Source: Sphingomonadales bacterium (lineage in GTDB: Bacteria > Pseudomonadota > Alphaproteobacteria > Sphingomonadales > Sphingomonadaceae). Taken from it: 9,742 nucleotides of DNA. Where the stretch lies: assembly GCA_024636595.1 (NCBI GenBank), contig JAGXGT010000073.1, positions 1 through 9,742 on the forward strand. The letters run 5' to 3'. The translations under genes were made by a program, and so were the position numbers. The notes beneath the pieces are model-generated. The model made no database searches. It saw only the letters and a program-made list of their open reading frames with translations, and was not told the origin of the DNA. Shown here in pieces: positions 1-6,652 of this stretch; position 1 is the first letter of the stretch; every line of letters begins with the position of its first letter.

Positions 1-1239
1 GGCCAAGCCTGCATATCGGGTCGCTCGCATCAACGAAAGCTGTACAAAACCGCTACCAATCTCGCATTCGCGGACGCGCCAGAGGCCATCGGTACCGTCG
101 CATTTGACCAGCTTTCCCGGGCGATACGCCCGACTATCCAGAGGCACCGCAACCTGCAAAGTCGATCGCTCATCATATTCCGACCAGAGGCTGGTTGCAG
201 CGATGGTCTTGGCTTGGTCCGCACCGATAGTCGCAGGAAAATCTCGCACCACAGAGATCCGGCCGGTACCGGGGCGAAAAGCCGACTGGATGCCTGACTG
301 ATAGTCGCGGGCCGGATCATAATAGCGGATTGATACCTGTCTTGGTGCAGCCGAAATCGACGCCGTGCGCTTGGCTGGCGGCGCAATCTCCTGCTCTCCC
401 GCCGCACGCACAAATTTGCTGTCTATTGGCGTGGCAGAGCTGGCGTCTGCAACAGATCGGACTAGTGATTGGATCCGGTCAATGGCGCCTGGATCGGAGG
501 ACAAGGACAGCGGGATGATATCGGTCAGCGAACGCAGGGCAGCCTGACGGTCTTCCCCGCCGGCGGCATATCCGATCACCGCATCACCCGCTGGCATGGC
601 AATCCGCTGCCCTGAAATATCACCGACGATATCGGCAAAAGTCACAGAGCCATCGTCGGCGATCACTTCGAAAGTCAGTGACGGGATCCGATTGCCATAT
701 TCGGTCAAATCCATGTCTTCGAAAACCGCCAGCGCCAGCCCGCGATAGGCGGGTGTTCCACCACTGGCTTCCGCACTGGCTATCAGACCGTCAACCGGTT
801 GATCCTCGGCCCCCGAATGAAAGGCAAATCGCACTTCGGTTTTGAAATCTCCGGCGGCTCCGCGAAAGATCTTCCCGTCCGCCCATATCCGGCCGATGCC
901 TCTGATGCTGCGACTGGACAGAGCCACTGCAAAACAGGCGGAATAGCTGTAGACCGTCGTGCTCGGTCGTCCCTTGCCGCCGCCCTCCCGATTGCGCGTT
1001 TCCTTCAAATCGGTCGCCCAGATCACCGTTCCCGCCACCCGCATCCTGCCAAACAGGCGCGGAATCTGGGAGCCATAGCTGGACGTCTGAACGGCCAACT
1101 CCTGCAAGCGCGGGCCTTCCCGACCCTTCGGCCTGAACAGGATATTCTGGTCCAGCTGCTGACCAATTATCGCCCCGAGTGCACCGCCAATCGGCCCACC
1201 GATCGCAGTCCCCACGGCTGACAATAGCAAGGTCGCCAT
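1..1239 (-). CDS. GTA g15-like tail hub/host-specificity protein, 3' end outside window
   Basis: The first 413 codons are open to the window edge, with no stop. The protein starts MATLLLSAVG, followed by a Gly/Ala-rich hydrophobic stretch (about residues 4-27). A block typical of RcGTA g15 N-termini comes next: IPRLFGRMRVAGTVIWATDL at 59-78, a GGGKG turn at 87-90, YSYS at 97-100 and GRIWADGK at 116-123. Residues 326-405 resemble the Phage-tail_3 type hub domain (RISVVRDFPATIG, a charged helix, then a PLDSRAYRPGKLVKCDG-like barrel). In RcGTA a TIM-barrel domain of roughly 300 residues lies between such blocks. Here only about 100-120 residues separate them, so that domain seems absent. The ATG abuts the TGA of the NlpC/P60 gene (TGAATG), consistent with coupled translation. 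The role is inferred from the family: central baseplate hub and fibre base, possibly contacting the host surface. Confidence 0.85.
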   Translation of the reverse strand, partial: MATLLLSAVGTAIGGPIGGALGAIIGQQLDQNILFRPKGREGPRLQELAVQTSSYGSQIPRLFGRMRVAGTVIWATDLKETRNREGGGKGRPSTTVYSYSACFAVALSSRSIRGIGRIWADGKIFRGAAGDFKTEVRFAFHSGAEDQPVDGLIASAEASGGTPAYRGLALAVFEDMDLTEYGNRIPSLTFEVIADDGSVTFADIVGDISGQRIAMPAGDAVIGYAAGGEDRQAALRSLTDIIPLSLSSDPGAIDRIQSLVRSVADASSATPIDSKFVRAAGEQEIAPPAKRTASISAAPRQVSIRYYDPARDYQSGIQSAFRPGTGRISVVRDFPATIGADQAKTIAATSLWSEYDERSTLQVAVPLDSRAYRPGKLVKCDGTDGLWRVRECEIGSGFVQLSLMRATRYAGLA

Positions 1240-1632
1240 TCAATCCTCCGCCAGTCTGAAAATAGAGGCGATCGGCCACGGCGCATCGCCGGGACAATAG
1301 ACCACCTTGCCGAGGCCAGCGTGGGCATGGACAAAGCCGTTTCCGGCGCGGATCAGGAAATGCCACTGGACCGGGCTGGGTCTGACCAGAACGATATCGC
1401 CTTCGCACAATATAGTTTCCGGCGGAAAGCGCTCAAAGCCGGTCTCCGTCATGAATGCGCTGATCGATCGCTCCGATCCGCCCCGGATCGAATAGCCATT
1501 GGGCACGTCGCATTCAAAACGCGCCGCGATCAGGCATTGCTCGGCCAGACCGATACAATCCAGCCCCGCGTCTTCGTCCCGGCCATGCAGGCAAAACCGC
1601 GTGCCGCAAAGAGCCATCGCCTTGTCCGCCAT
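1240..1632 (-). CDS. NlpC/P60-family cell-wall peptidase, GTA g14-like
   Basis: A small tail-tip peptidase expected to cut peptidoglycan peptides as the particle delivers DNA. From the longest start (ATG at 1653, 137 aa) the catalytic Cys is C33 in GLDCIGL. The two His are H98 in QWHFLI and H109 in GFVHAHAG, spaced as in the Cys-His-His triad of NlpC/P60 enzymes such as E. coli Spr. A GDIVLVRP strand precedes H98. I prefer the inner ATG at 1632 (MADKAMALCG, 130 aa) because GGAGG lies 9 bases upstream (1646-1642) and homologues start close to this point. The outer ATG at 1653 overlaps the upstream stop as ATGA but has no ribosome site of its own. The gene abuts g15 downstream. Family assignment is firm; cell-wall activity is inferred from the intact triad. 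Confidence 0.88.
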   Translation of the reverse strand: MADKAMALCGTRFCLHGRDEDAGLDCIGLAEQCLIAARFECDVPNGYSIRGGSERSISAFMTETGFERFPPETILCEGDIVLVRPSPVQWHFLIRAGNGFVHAHAGLGKVVYCPGDAPWPIASIFRLAED

Positions 1633-1641
1633 TTTACTGGA

Positions 1642-1646
1642 CCTCC
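1642..1646 (-). promoter_or_regulatory. Ribosome binding site that favours the inner start of the NlpC/P60 gene
   Basis: GGAGG on the minus strand lies 9 bases before the ATG at 1632. It falls inside the first codons of the longer reading frame that starts at 1653. It supports 1632 as the true start, although ATGA coupling at 1653 remains possible. Confidence 0.5.
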
Positions 1647-1649
1647 GTT

Positions 1650-2468
1650 TCATGCGCCGGGATAGCGGGTGAGTAAGTCATTGCCCGGCAGATAGGGTTC
1701 CCCGCGAAAATTGATGCTGTTGGCAAAACGGTCCCGGCAGGTGGAAAAATTCTTGTCGCACCCCTGGGTGAGCAGCACCGCTGTCCCTGCGGCAACCGGC
1801 TGGGAAGGCAGATCGGCTAACCGCACAACATTGCCCTGTCCGCCGATAATCGCAAAGCTGAGTCCGCAATTGGCTCCGCCAAGAAACCGCAGGGATCCGA
1901 AGATAAAATCGGCGGCGCTATCGCCCAGCGCGGCTATTTCGATCTCGTCACCGCTGACCGAAAGCACCTGTTCTTCTCGCTGATAGCGGTGCAGACTGAG
2001 CTTGCATTGCCGGTCACCAAATTCGGCCCGGCAAGTGGGCGATGTCAGCGGCGCAATCGGTTCGTTGAGGAAGGATGTGGCGCCCAGCATCTCAACCGTA
2101 AAACTGTCGCCGGAGCGGACAATCTCGCCAAATTCTCCGCAAATCAACGGTAGTGGTTCAGCATCCGGCTGTTCCCAGTCGACCAGCGAAATATAGAGCA
2201 GCGCGCCGTCCCAGCGCCCGGCATCCAGATCCGTTTCGGCGATCGCGGCGCTGGTCATCACCCCGGAAATTTCGACATTGTCGATGTCGAGACTGTCGGA
2301 CAGCGCGATCGACGACGGCACCATCCCCGGCGCCGCGCGATAGCGAAACGCATCGATGACCAGATCGCGGTCATGCGAGGTGAAGCCCAGCGCAAACCCA
2401 TCCGCGCGCTCGAGGCGCCAGAGATAGGCGCTGGTGGTAACCTCCCGGTCCAGCCAGTCCAGGCTCAT
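1650..2468 (-). CDS. DUF2163/phage_BR0599 tail hub protein, GTA g13-like
   Basis: A 272-aa protein of the usual family length. The N-terminal DUF2163 part (about 1-165) starts MSLDWLDREVTTSAYLWRLE with GFTSHDRDL at 28-36. The C-terminal BR0599-like part holds NFRGEPYLPGNDLL at 253-266. Four cysteines occur as C146-x8-C155 and C237-x6-C244. This is the same spacing I recall for the [4Fe-4S]-binding cysteines of the lambda tail-tip protein gpL, and the RcGTA hub is reported to hold an iron-sulfur cluster. C110 and C201 are extra. The protein would form part of the baseplate hub between the distal tail ring (g12) and g15. The ATG overlaps the g12 stop as ATGA, and its own TGA overlaps the outer start of the peptidase gene. 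Family call is strong; cluster binding is inferred from spacing. Confidence 0.9.
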   Translation of the reverse strand: MSLDWLDREVTTSAYLWRLERADGFALGFTSHDRDLVIDAFRYRAAPGMVPSSIALSDSLDIDNVEISGVMTSAAIAETDLDAGRWDGALLYISLVDWEQPDAEPLPLICGEFGEIVRSGDSFTVEMLGATSFLNEPIAPLTSPTCRAEFGDRQCKLSLHRYQREEQVLSVSGDEIEIAALGDSAADFIFGSLRFLGGANCGLSFAIIGGQGNVVRLADLPSQPVAAGTAVLLTQGCDKNFSTCRDRFANSINFRGEPYLPGNDLLTRYPGA

Positions 2469-4813
2469 GACGGCTCCCGAACCTCGACCAGCAGCACCTC
2501 GGGGATATCGCCAGCAAGAAAGGTCGCATGGCTCACCGTGAGCTGGTCGCTGGCGAAACGAACCGGCACATCGAACAAAAAGCCGGCCGTGATAGCGCTG
2601 CCGTTCGGCGGCGGGCTATCAAACACCACCACCCCCGCCGGATCAAGCGACCAGTCGCCAACCAATTGCCCGTCTACCGCGACTTGCAGCGAATCCGGAT
2701 CGGGCCGGGTAATCAGCCTTTGCTGCGGTTCTGCTGAAGGATAGCCATAGCTTTTGGCCAGTTGAAACTCCGTCCGCTGACCATCGCCTGTACCCAGAAA
2801 CTGGTCGACCGGCGTTGGCTCGCCGACCATCTCACGCGAACTGTGATCATAAGGGTCGCGAAACCGGAAAGCCTTGGCAGCACCCCGCCGCGCCCGAAAA
2901 AAAGCGATCAAATCGCGCAACTCCGCCTCGCTCCGGATCCCGGGTCCGACATCAAATTCCAGCCGCGCATCGGCCCAGTCGCTGTTGCGTTTCTCGTGGC
3001 CGGATATGGTCGTCACGATATTGGTAGAAAATCCCGGCGACACGCTGGCCCCCTGGCCAATCGCGAGCGGGAAAAGCACGTCGTCAAAAGCATTCACATC
3101 TGCTTCCTCTTCCTGAAAATAGGTAAATCCGTCGCGCGCCACCTGCGGCAACGCCCAGATATGGACCTCCGCCGTGCCACGCTGACGGGCATCAGCGATC
3201 GCCTGCGCCATATGATCCCAGATAAAGCGGTCCTCGGCGGCGAGCACGAAACCAGAAAAGTAATGTTGCTGCTCGACCGGATAACCCAGCCGCTGGGTCG
3301 CCAGTTCGATCCCGCTCCGGGTCGCCGATCGGTTGCCGGCAATCACCCAGTCATAATCTTCCAGCTGCAAGATATCGAAGGCCGGCGAGGCCGAGCCCAC
3401 CGGCAGATTAGCCCGCTTGGCTTCCGGGGCCTGCTCATCCAAAATCGTCGGCAAATAGGCGAGCAACAGCGTTTCCACCGGCATTGATCCCGCTTCATCC
3501 CTGACCGCATTCAACAGATCAGCCGTCGACTGGGCCAATAGCGCACCCGCCTGATCGAGCATGGCATTTTGTGCCGCCGTCTTCGGTCCATCAATGCTCG
3601 CGATACTGACCGAATTCACGTCAAACGCGGCATTGGCAGCGGCGTCATAAAGGCAAATCCGTTTGTCAGGCATGATCCACCACCACGGTTCGCCAACCTG
3701 AAAACGGATCACCGCACCCGCATCCCGTGCAATCGCCGTAAAGGCGCGCGCCACGGCCTGCAGGTAGTTCATCGCATCACCATTGGCGGGAGATAGCAGG
3801 GTCGAAGGCGGTTCCCATCCGGTCAGCGCCGGATCGCCATTTTCCGCTCGCTGCTTCCAGTCATCCCAGCAATGCGCATCAAAAAGTTCATAGGAAAGCG
3901 ACAAAATCACGGTGAAGCCCATGGCTTCGGCGCGGGTAATCCAATCGCGATGCCAAGCCGCTGTCGGCTGGTTGATCGCAGCAAATTCTTCGCCCGGCTG
4001 AGGCGCGGAAAGGCCGACATAAAGACCGTCTCCTGCCGTCTCCAGCCGGAAATAATGGCTCATCCCGACATAGTGATTGATCGACCCGCGATAGCCCAGG
4101 GCCCGGATCGACCGTAGCAGCCGCTCCGGTGTCTGGTTAAAACTGTCGTCAAATGCCGTCGCCATCGCCAGCCCATTTTCCGGCATCATGACGTCACCAA
4201 TTTCGAGCACCGCACCGCCACCGTCAGCGCGGATTCCGCTCATTTCCACCCAACCGATCTTCGGCGTGGCAAAGCGGGTACCCAGTCCGTCATAGTCCGG
4301 CGGAATGATCGAAATGAACAACCGGTCGATATCGTCCGAAAATACCGGGTCGGCCTCACCTGGCAGCAAAAAACCGCCATCGAGCGCCGAAAATTCTATC
4401 GAAACCAACGCATCTTCCGGCGTGCCGCTGGCATAGTTCCACAAGCGGACATACCAGGACTTGGGATCGCCAGAGGCGTCCCTTCCCTCGATGGTCAAAG
4501 TCGGTCCATCAACCGCATCGAGCGGCATGATCCCCGACGAGAGCCAGCGAAACTGCCAGCTCAGCCGCGAATAATCGCGCTCCGTTTCATAGGCGAGCAG
4601 CGGATGATCCAGCATATCTTCGCTTTCCCAGATCAGCCCGGCAAGATCATCGCTATTATAAAAAACCGCATCCACCCGCAGCGCATCCGGTGCCGTCGTA
4701 ACCACAGATGCCATCATCGGTCGCGGGAAATTGATCGTCCAGAAGCGCGGATCAAAGCGCTGGATGAAGCTGCTCTGTTGCCCCGTTCGTTTGTCGGCAA
4801 GCCAGAAACCCAT
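2465..4813 (-). CDS. Long GTA g12-like distal tail protein: N-terminal extension with TIM-barrel-like domain fused to DUF2460
   Basis: A 782-aa protein. Residues about 575-780 form the DUF2460 domain (FPLAIGQGASVSPGFSTNIV at 581-600, HEKRNSDWADARLEFDVGPG at 606-625, FFRARRGAAKAFRFRDPYDH at 638-657), the whole of RcGTA g12 at about 210 aa. The first ~575 residues are extra. Residues 1-225 are beta-rich, with many Trp/Tyr and no recognised motif. Residues 230-570 look like a glycosidase-type TIM barrel: GFTVILSLSYELFDAHCWDDW at 299-319, IRFQVGEPWWW at 369-379 with a possible acid E375, FDILQLEDYDW at 479-489 with E485, and EVHIWALPQ at 549-557. I recall similar three-part proteins described as non-contractile tail sheath-like, but cannot check this here. 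The gene starts one base after the tape-measure stop and overlaps g13 as ATGA. A role at the tail end or around the tube is inferred; catalysis is unproven. Confidence 0.85.
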   Translation of the reverse strand: MGFWLADKRTGQQSSFIQRFDPRFWTINFPRPMMASVVTTAPDALRVDAVFYNSDDLAGLIWESEDMLDHPLLAYETERDYSRLSWQFRWLSSGIMPLDAVDGPTLTIEGRDASGDPKSWYVRLWNYASGTPEDALVSIEFSALDGGFLLPGEADPVFSDDIDRLFISIIPPDYDGLGTRFATPKIGWVEMSGIRADGGGAVLEIGDVMMPENGLAMATAFDDSFNQTPERLLRSIRALGYRGSINHYVGMSHYFRLETAGDGLYVGLSAPQPGEEFAAINQPTAAWHRDWITRAEAMGFTVILSLSYELFDAHCWDDWKQRAENGDPALTGWEPPSTLLSPANGDAMNYLQAVARAFTAIARDAGAVIRFQVGEPWWWIMPDKRICLYDAAANAAFDVNSVSIASIDGPKTAAQNAMLDQAGALLAQSTADLLNAVRDEAGSMPVETLLLAYLPTILDEQAPEAKRANLPVGSASPAFDILQLEDYDWVIAGNRSATRSGIELATQRLGYPVEQQHYFSGFVLAAEDRFIWDHMAQAIADARQRGTAEVHIWALPQVARDGFTYFQEEEADVNAFDDVLFPLAIGQGASVSPGFSTNIVTTISGHEKRNSDWADARLEFDVGPGIRSEAELRDLIAFFRARRGAAKAFRFRDPYDHSSREMVGEPTPVDQFLGTGDGQRTEFQLAKSYGYPSAEPQQRLITRPDPDSLQVAVDGQLVGDWSLDPAGVVVFDSPPPNGSAITAGFLFDVPVRFASDQLTVSHATFLAGDIPEVLLVEVREPS

Positions 4814-4814
4814 A

Positions 4815-5387
4815 TCAGCCCGCCTTTGCCGTCAAAGCACTGCGCACCGCCCGCGCAACCTGTCGGCTGGAGCGGCGAATCTGGTCGGGCGCGCTGCTCT
4901 GGCCATTATCCGAAATATTGATCGTCAGCCGGATATTGGGCGCGCCACCAACCGAGCCTGTCGGTTCGATCCGCCCCGCCGCTGTCGGCACAAATATCTC
5001 TGGGCCGCGTTCGCCAACCCTATAGGCGCGGCCACCGCTAACCGGACCGCCGGTTGCCCGTCCCGGCGCACCGGCAAAGGCGCTGAGCAGCGATGCGCCG
5101 ATCTGCACCAGACTGCCGCCGCCGCCCAACGCACTGTTCAGCCCCGTATTGATGGCCGCCCGCGCAATATCGTTCATCACCGACAGCGCCACTCGCCGCA
5201 GATCCTCGAAATCCAGCGATCCGCGTCGAATGGCGCGGCTAAGGGTCCGCTCCAGAACCGACCCTGCCCGTTCCAGTCCCGATGCAAAAGGACCATCAAG
5301 CTGCCCTTTCATATCCGCCACATCCTTGGCAAAACCGACCGTGTCAGCACGCACGCTGACCACCAGCCGTTCGATTTCTTCATCCAT
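4815..5387 (-). CDS. Short phage tail tape-measure protein, GTA g11-like
   Basis: A 190-aa protein that would set tail length and line the tube before ejection. The N-terminal half is mostly helical (VRADTVGFAKDVADMKGQLD at 12-31, then LDFEDLRRVALSVMNDIARA near 58-77). After a Gly/Ala-rich stretch comes the block ATGGPVSGGRAYRVGERGPE (110-129) followed by IFVPTAAG, a signature seen at the C-terminus of many lambda-type tape-measure proteins. The C-terminus is basic (RRSSRQVARAVRSALTAKAG). The length is close to the 219-aa RcGTA protein and far below phage lambda gpH (over 800 aa), so a very short tail is expected. The ATG lies inside the end of the upstream gene with an 8-base overlap. The downstream g12 starts one base after its stop. 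Confidence 0.88.
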   Translation of the reverse strand: MDEEIERLVVSVRADTVGFAKDVADMKGQLDGPFASGLERAGSVLERTLSRAIRRGSLDFEDLRRVALSVMNDIARAAINTGLNSALGGGGSLVQIGASLLSAFAGAPGRATGGPVSGGRAYRVGERGPEIFVPTAAGRIEPTGSVGGAPNIRLTINISDNGQSSAPDQIRRSSRQVARAVRSALTAKAG

Positions 5388-5685
5388 CGGGGAAGGTCTC
5401 TTTCAATTGTTGGCATTGATCGGTGTTGAGTGGGGGTTGGCTCGGATGACCGGGTGCATTCTCCGAATAGACAGCAAATAGCCCGGTCAGCTCTGCTGGC
5501 GTGGCGTTCCAGAATTGTTGGGGCGTCCAGCCGAGCACTGCGCACACCATCCCGGATAATTTCTGTGTGGCAGCTGAAAAATCACTGTGCCCCGGCGAAG
5601 GCCGGGGTCCATCTCGAGGGCCATCGTAGGCCGAACCGATGGGAGATGGACTCCCGCCTTCGCGGGAGAACAGCTCACGTCTCAC
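5380..5685 (-). CDS. Rcc01693-type phage tail assembly chaperone, GTA g10.1-like, with palindrome-encoded N-terminus
   Basis: A 101-aa frame. The conserved core is residues 36-74 (FSAATQKLSGMVCAVLGWTP at 36-55, QQFWNATPAELTGLF at 56-70). This is the helix-GW-x-P-xx-FW-x-AT-x-AEL pattern of the small chaperone encoded before the tape measure. Residues 6-32 (SREGGSPSPIGSAYDGPRDG and onward) are not chaperone-like. They are encoded by a 79-bp double palindrome at 5590-5668. The only start codon I see upstream of the core is GTG at 5685, which overlaps the g10 stop as GTGA. The next in-frame ATG (residue 46) would cut the core helix. The repeat therefore appears to be translated. A Pro-rich tail (79-101) follows the core and overlaps the tape measure by 8 bases. 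The core call is firm; the true start and function of the altered N-terminus are uncertain. Confidence 0.78.
   Translation of the reverse strand: MRRELFSREGGSPSPIGSAYDGPRDGPRPSPGHSDFSAATQKLSGMVCAVLGWTPQQFWNATPAELTGLFAVYSENAPGHPSQPPLNTDQCQQLKETFPDG
5590..5668. repeat. REPIN-like double palindrome inside the g10.1 reading frame
   Basis: Two 18-base hairpins with 7-bp stems and 4-base loops lie at 5590-5607 (CCCCGGCGAAGGCCGGGG) and 5651-5668 (CTCCCGCCTTCGCGGGAG). They face each other and are linked by the 8-bp inverted repeat TCCATCTC (5608-5615)/GAGATGGA (5643-5650) around a 27-base spacer. Aligned as inverted copies, the 26-base arms match at 22 positions. The four differences form two compensated pairs, so both stems stay perfect. 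This is the architecture of REP doublets mobilised by RAYT-type transposases. Similar CGAAGG-centred palindromes are common in sphingomonads (from memory). No RAYT gene is in the window. Confidence 0.82.
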
Positions 5686-6005
5686 CGCGAACCCACACCC
5701 GACAAAATCTGCCTCAACAAAATCTTCAGCGCCGGCGTCACCCCGGCCAGCCCCAGCTTCATCATCCCCTCGCCCAATCGTTCCCGGCCCAAGTGCTCGG
5801 GTCGATCACAAACCACATACCAAAACAGGGTGACAATTTCCGACAATAATAGCCGCCCATTCGCCGCCCGCTCGACCAGATCGAACAGCGACCCCAACTC
5901 ATCCTCCGCCGCCACCAGAGCCGAAAAAGTCGGACGCAAAACAATCCGCTCGCCATCAATCATTAGTTCCGCCTCGCCGCGCAGGCTGTTTGCCCGATCA
6001 GACAT
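5682..6005 (-). CDS. GTA gp10-like tail assembly chaperone
   Basis: A 107-aa protein matching the GTA_gp10 tail assembly chaperone family. It has an N-terminal beta hairpin (RGEAELMIDGERIVLRPTFS, 9-28), then TFSALVAAEDELGSLFDLVE (26-45), LLLSEIVTLFWYVV (52-65) and a C-terminal GLAGVTPALKILLRQILSG segment (85-103). In lambda-type tails such proteins coat the tape measure while the tube polymerises. In many phages two overlapping products (the G and GT pattern) serve this role; here the second product would be the separate g10.1 gene. The ATG overlaps the end of the major tail gene by 8 bases, and its TGA overlaps the GTG of g10.1 as GTGA. There is no clear ribosome site, so translational coupling is likely. 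Confidence 0.85.
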   Translation of the reverse strand: MSDRANSLRGEAELMIDGERIVLRPTFSALVAAEDELGSLFDLVERAANGRLLLSEIVTLFWYVVCDRPEHLGRERLGEGMMKLGLAGVTPALKILLRQILSGVGSR

Positions 6006-6405
6006 TGATCACCGGACCGGAGCTTTCGAGGCTCAGCGTGTAACTCCGCTCGCCATTGTAATCGCCGCTATAATCCAGCCGCGCGACCAGGAATTCCCCC
6101 TGCATCCGCTCTCCGCCCTCAAAGCTGAGCTCGTAAGCATCAATGACCCCGCCCAGCGCATGGTTCTTGATCCGCATTTCCGCTTCCGATCCGGTGAACA
6201 CCCCTGCCCCGGAAACAGAAACCGACCGAACCCCCGCGCCCGACAGCAATTGCCGCCAGCCGCCGCTATCCTTGCTGGTTATCGCCACCGGCTCGCCATT
6301 GACCGTCATCTGTGTGGTCCGCAGACCGGCTATTGTAGTATAGCCGACCGGGCTTTCCCCATCGCCAATTTTCAGGAGAAAGGCGCTGCCTTTTTCTGCT
6401 GCCAT
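5998..6405 (-). CDS. Phage major tail protein, GTA g9-like
   Basis: A 135-aa tail tube protein close in length to RcGTA g9 (about 137 aa). It starts MAAEKGSAFLLKIGDGESPV and carries motifs usual for this family: a TTIAGLRTTQMTVNG strand pair near 23-37, ITSKDSGGWRQLLSGAGVRS (42-61), the SVSVSGAGVF strand, and a C-terminal SYTLSLESSGPV. Copies stack as rings to make the tail tube. I chose the ATG at 6405 because AAAGGA lies 9 bases upstream (6420-6415) and the homologous N-terminus begins here. The frame stays open further upstream to 6552, but that part runs through a palindrome and reads as low-complexity Arg-rich sequence. This is the only gene of the tail block preceded by a long gap. Its 3' end overlaps g10 by 8 bases. 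Confidence 0.92.
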   Translation of the reverse strand: MAAEKGSAFLLKIGDGESPVGYTTIAGLRTTQMTVNGEPVAITSKDSGGWRQLLSGAGVRSVSVSGAGVFTGSEAEMRIKNHALGGVIDAYELSFEGGERMQGEFLVARLDYSGDYNGERSYTLSLESSGPVINV

Positions 6406-6414
6406 AATATTGGT

Positions 6415-6420
6415 TCCTTT
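6415..6420 (-). promoter_or_regulatory. Ribosome binding site of the major tail gene
   Basis: AAAGGA on the minus strand lies 9 bases before the ATG at 6405. It decides between this start and the upstream in-frame extension. Confidence 0.6.
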
Positions 6421-6476
6421 ATGTGTGGTTATTTTGTCTCGCGGCAGTTCGCTGCGCGAACGCCTCCGACGGGACG

Positions 6477-6588
6477 GGCTTTCGCCCGGCGCGCGGTCGC
6501 GCTTGCCTCGCTGCGCTCGGTAACGGGACATCAACCGAGCGCAGCGAGGCAAGGCCGACCGGCCGCCGCGCCTTATGGCGCGAAAGCC
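6477..6588. repeat. Large nested inverted repeat with perfect 20-bp core arms
   Basis: Core arms CTTGCCTCGCTGCGCTCGGT (6502-6521) and its exact reverse complement (6534-6553) flank a 12-base loop. Outer arms GGCTTTCGC (6477-6485) and GCGAAAGCC (6580-6588) also pair, with imperfect pairing between. The sequence looks like a dispersed intergenic repeat rather than a simple terminator, since no T-run follows on either strand. On the transcribed strand it would fold into a long stem just ahead of the major tail gene. Confidence 0.75.
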
Positions 6589-6634
6589 AAGCGGGCGGAT
6601 GCCCGCGCCCGGCGATTGAGGTTAAAATAAAATC

Positions 6635-6652
6635 CCCCGGCCTGCGCAGGGG
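6635..6652 (-). terminator. REP-like hairpin after the tail terminator gene, possible weak transcription terminator
   Basis: Minus-strand CCCCTGCGCAGGCCGGGG matches the 5590-5607 palindrome at 16 of 18 positions. It begins two bases after the g8 stop codon (TAG at 6657-6655). The stem has seven positions with one T-C mismatch, and it is followed by GATTTTATTTTAA. That combination could attenuate transcription before the major tail gene. It may equally be a decayed single REP copy. Confidence 0.42.

Noticed and set aside
791..1408. 205-codon open frame on the minus strand across the g15 start and g14
   Set aside because: It is a different frame of two recognised genes, composed of Arg/Gly-rich low-quality sequence. 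The real g15 frame runs open from 1239 to the window edge.
2762..3487. 241-codon plus-strand open frame
   Set aside because: It lies wholly antisense within the long g12 gene and has a basic, low-information translation.
6406..6440. Possible promoter (AT-rich ACAAAATAACC) ahead of the major tail gene
   Set aside because: No matching -35 element at proper spacing could be found, so it is not listed as a feature.
6406..6552. Upstream extension of the major tail protein by 49 residues
   Set aside because: It is encoded within palindromes and Arg-rich. The ATG at 6405 has a ribosome site and gives the usual family length.
5587..6630. 347-codon plus-strand open frame antisense to g9, g10 and the 249-base gap
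   Set aside because: It starts inside the REPIN palindrome, is rich in Arg/Pro/Ser, and opposes well-recognised tail genes. It is a GC-driven shadow.
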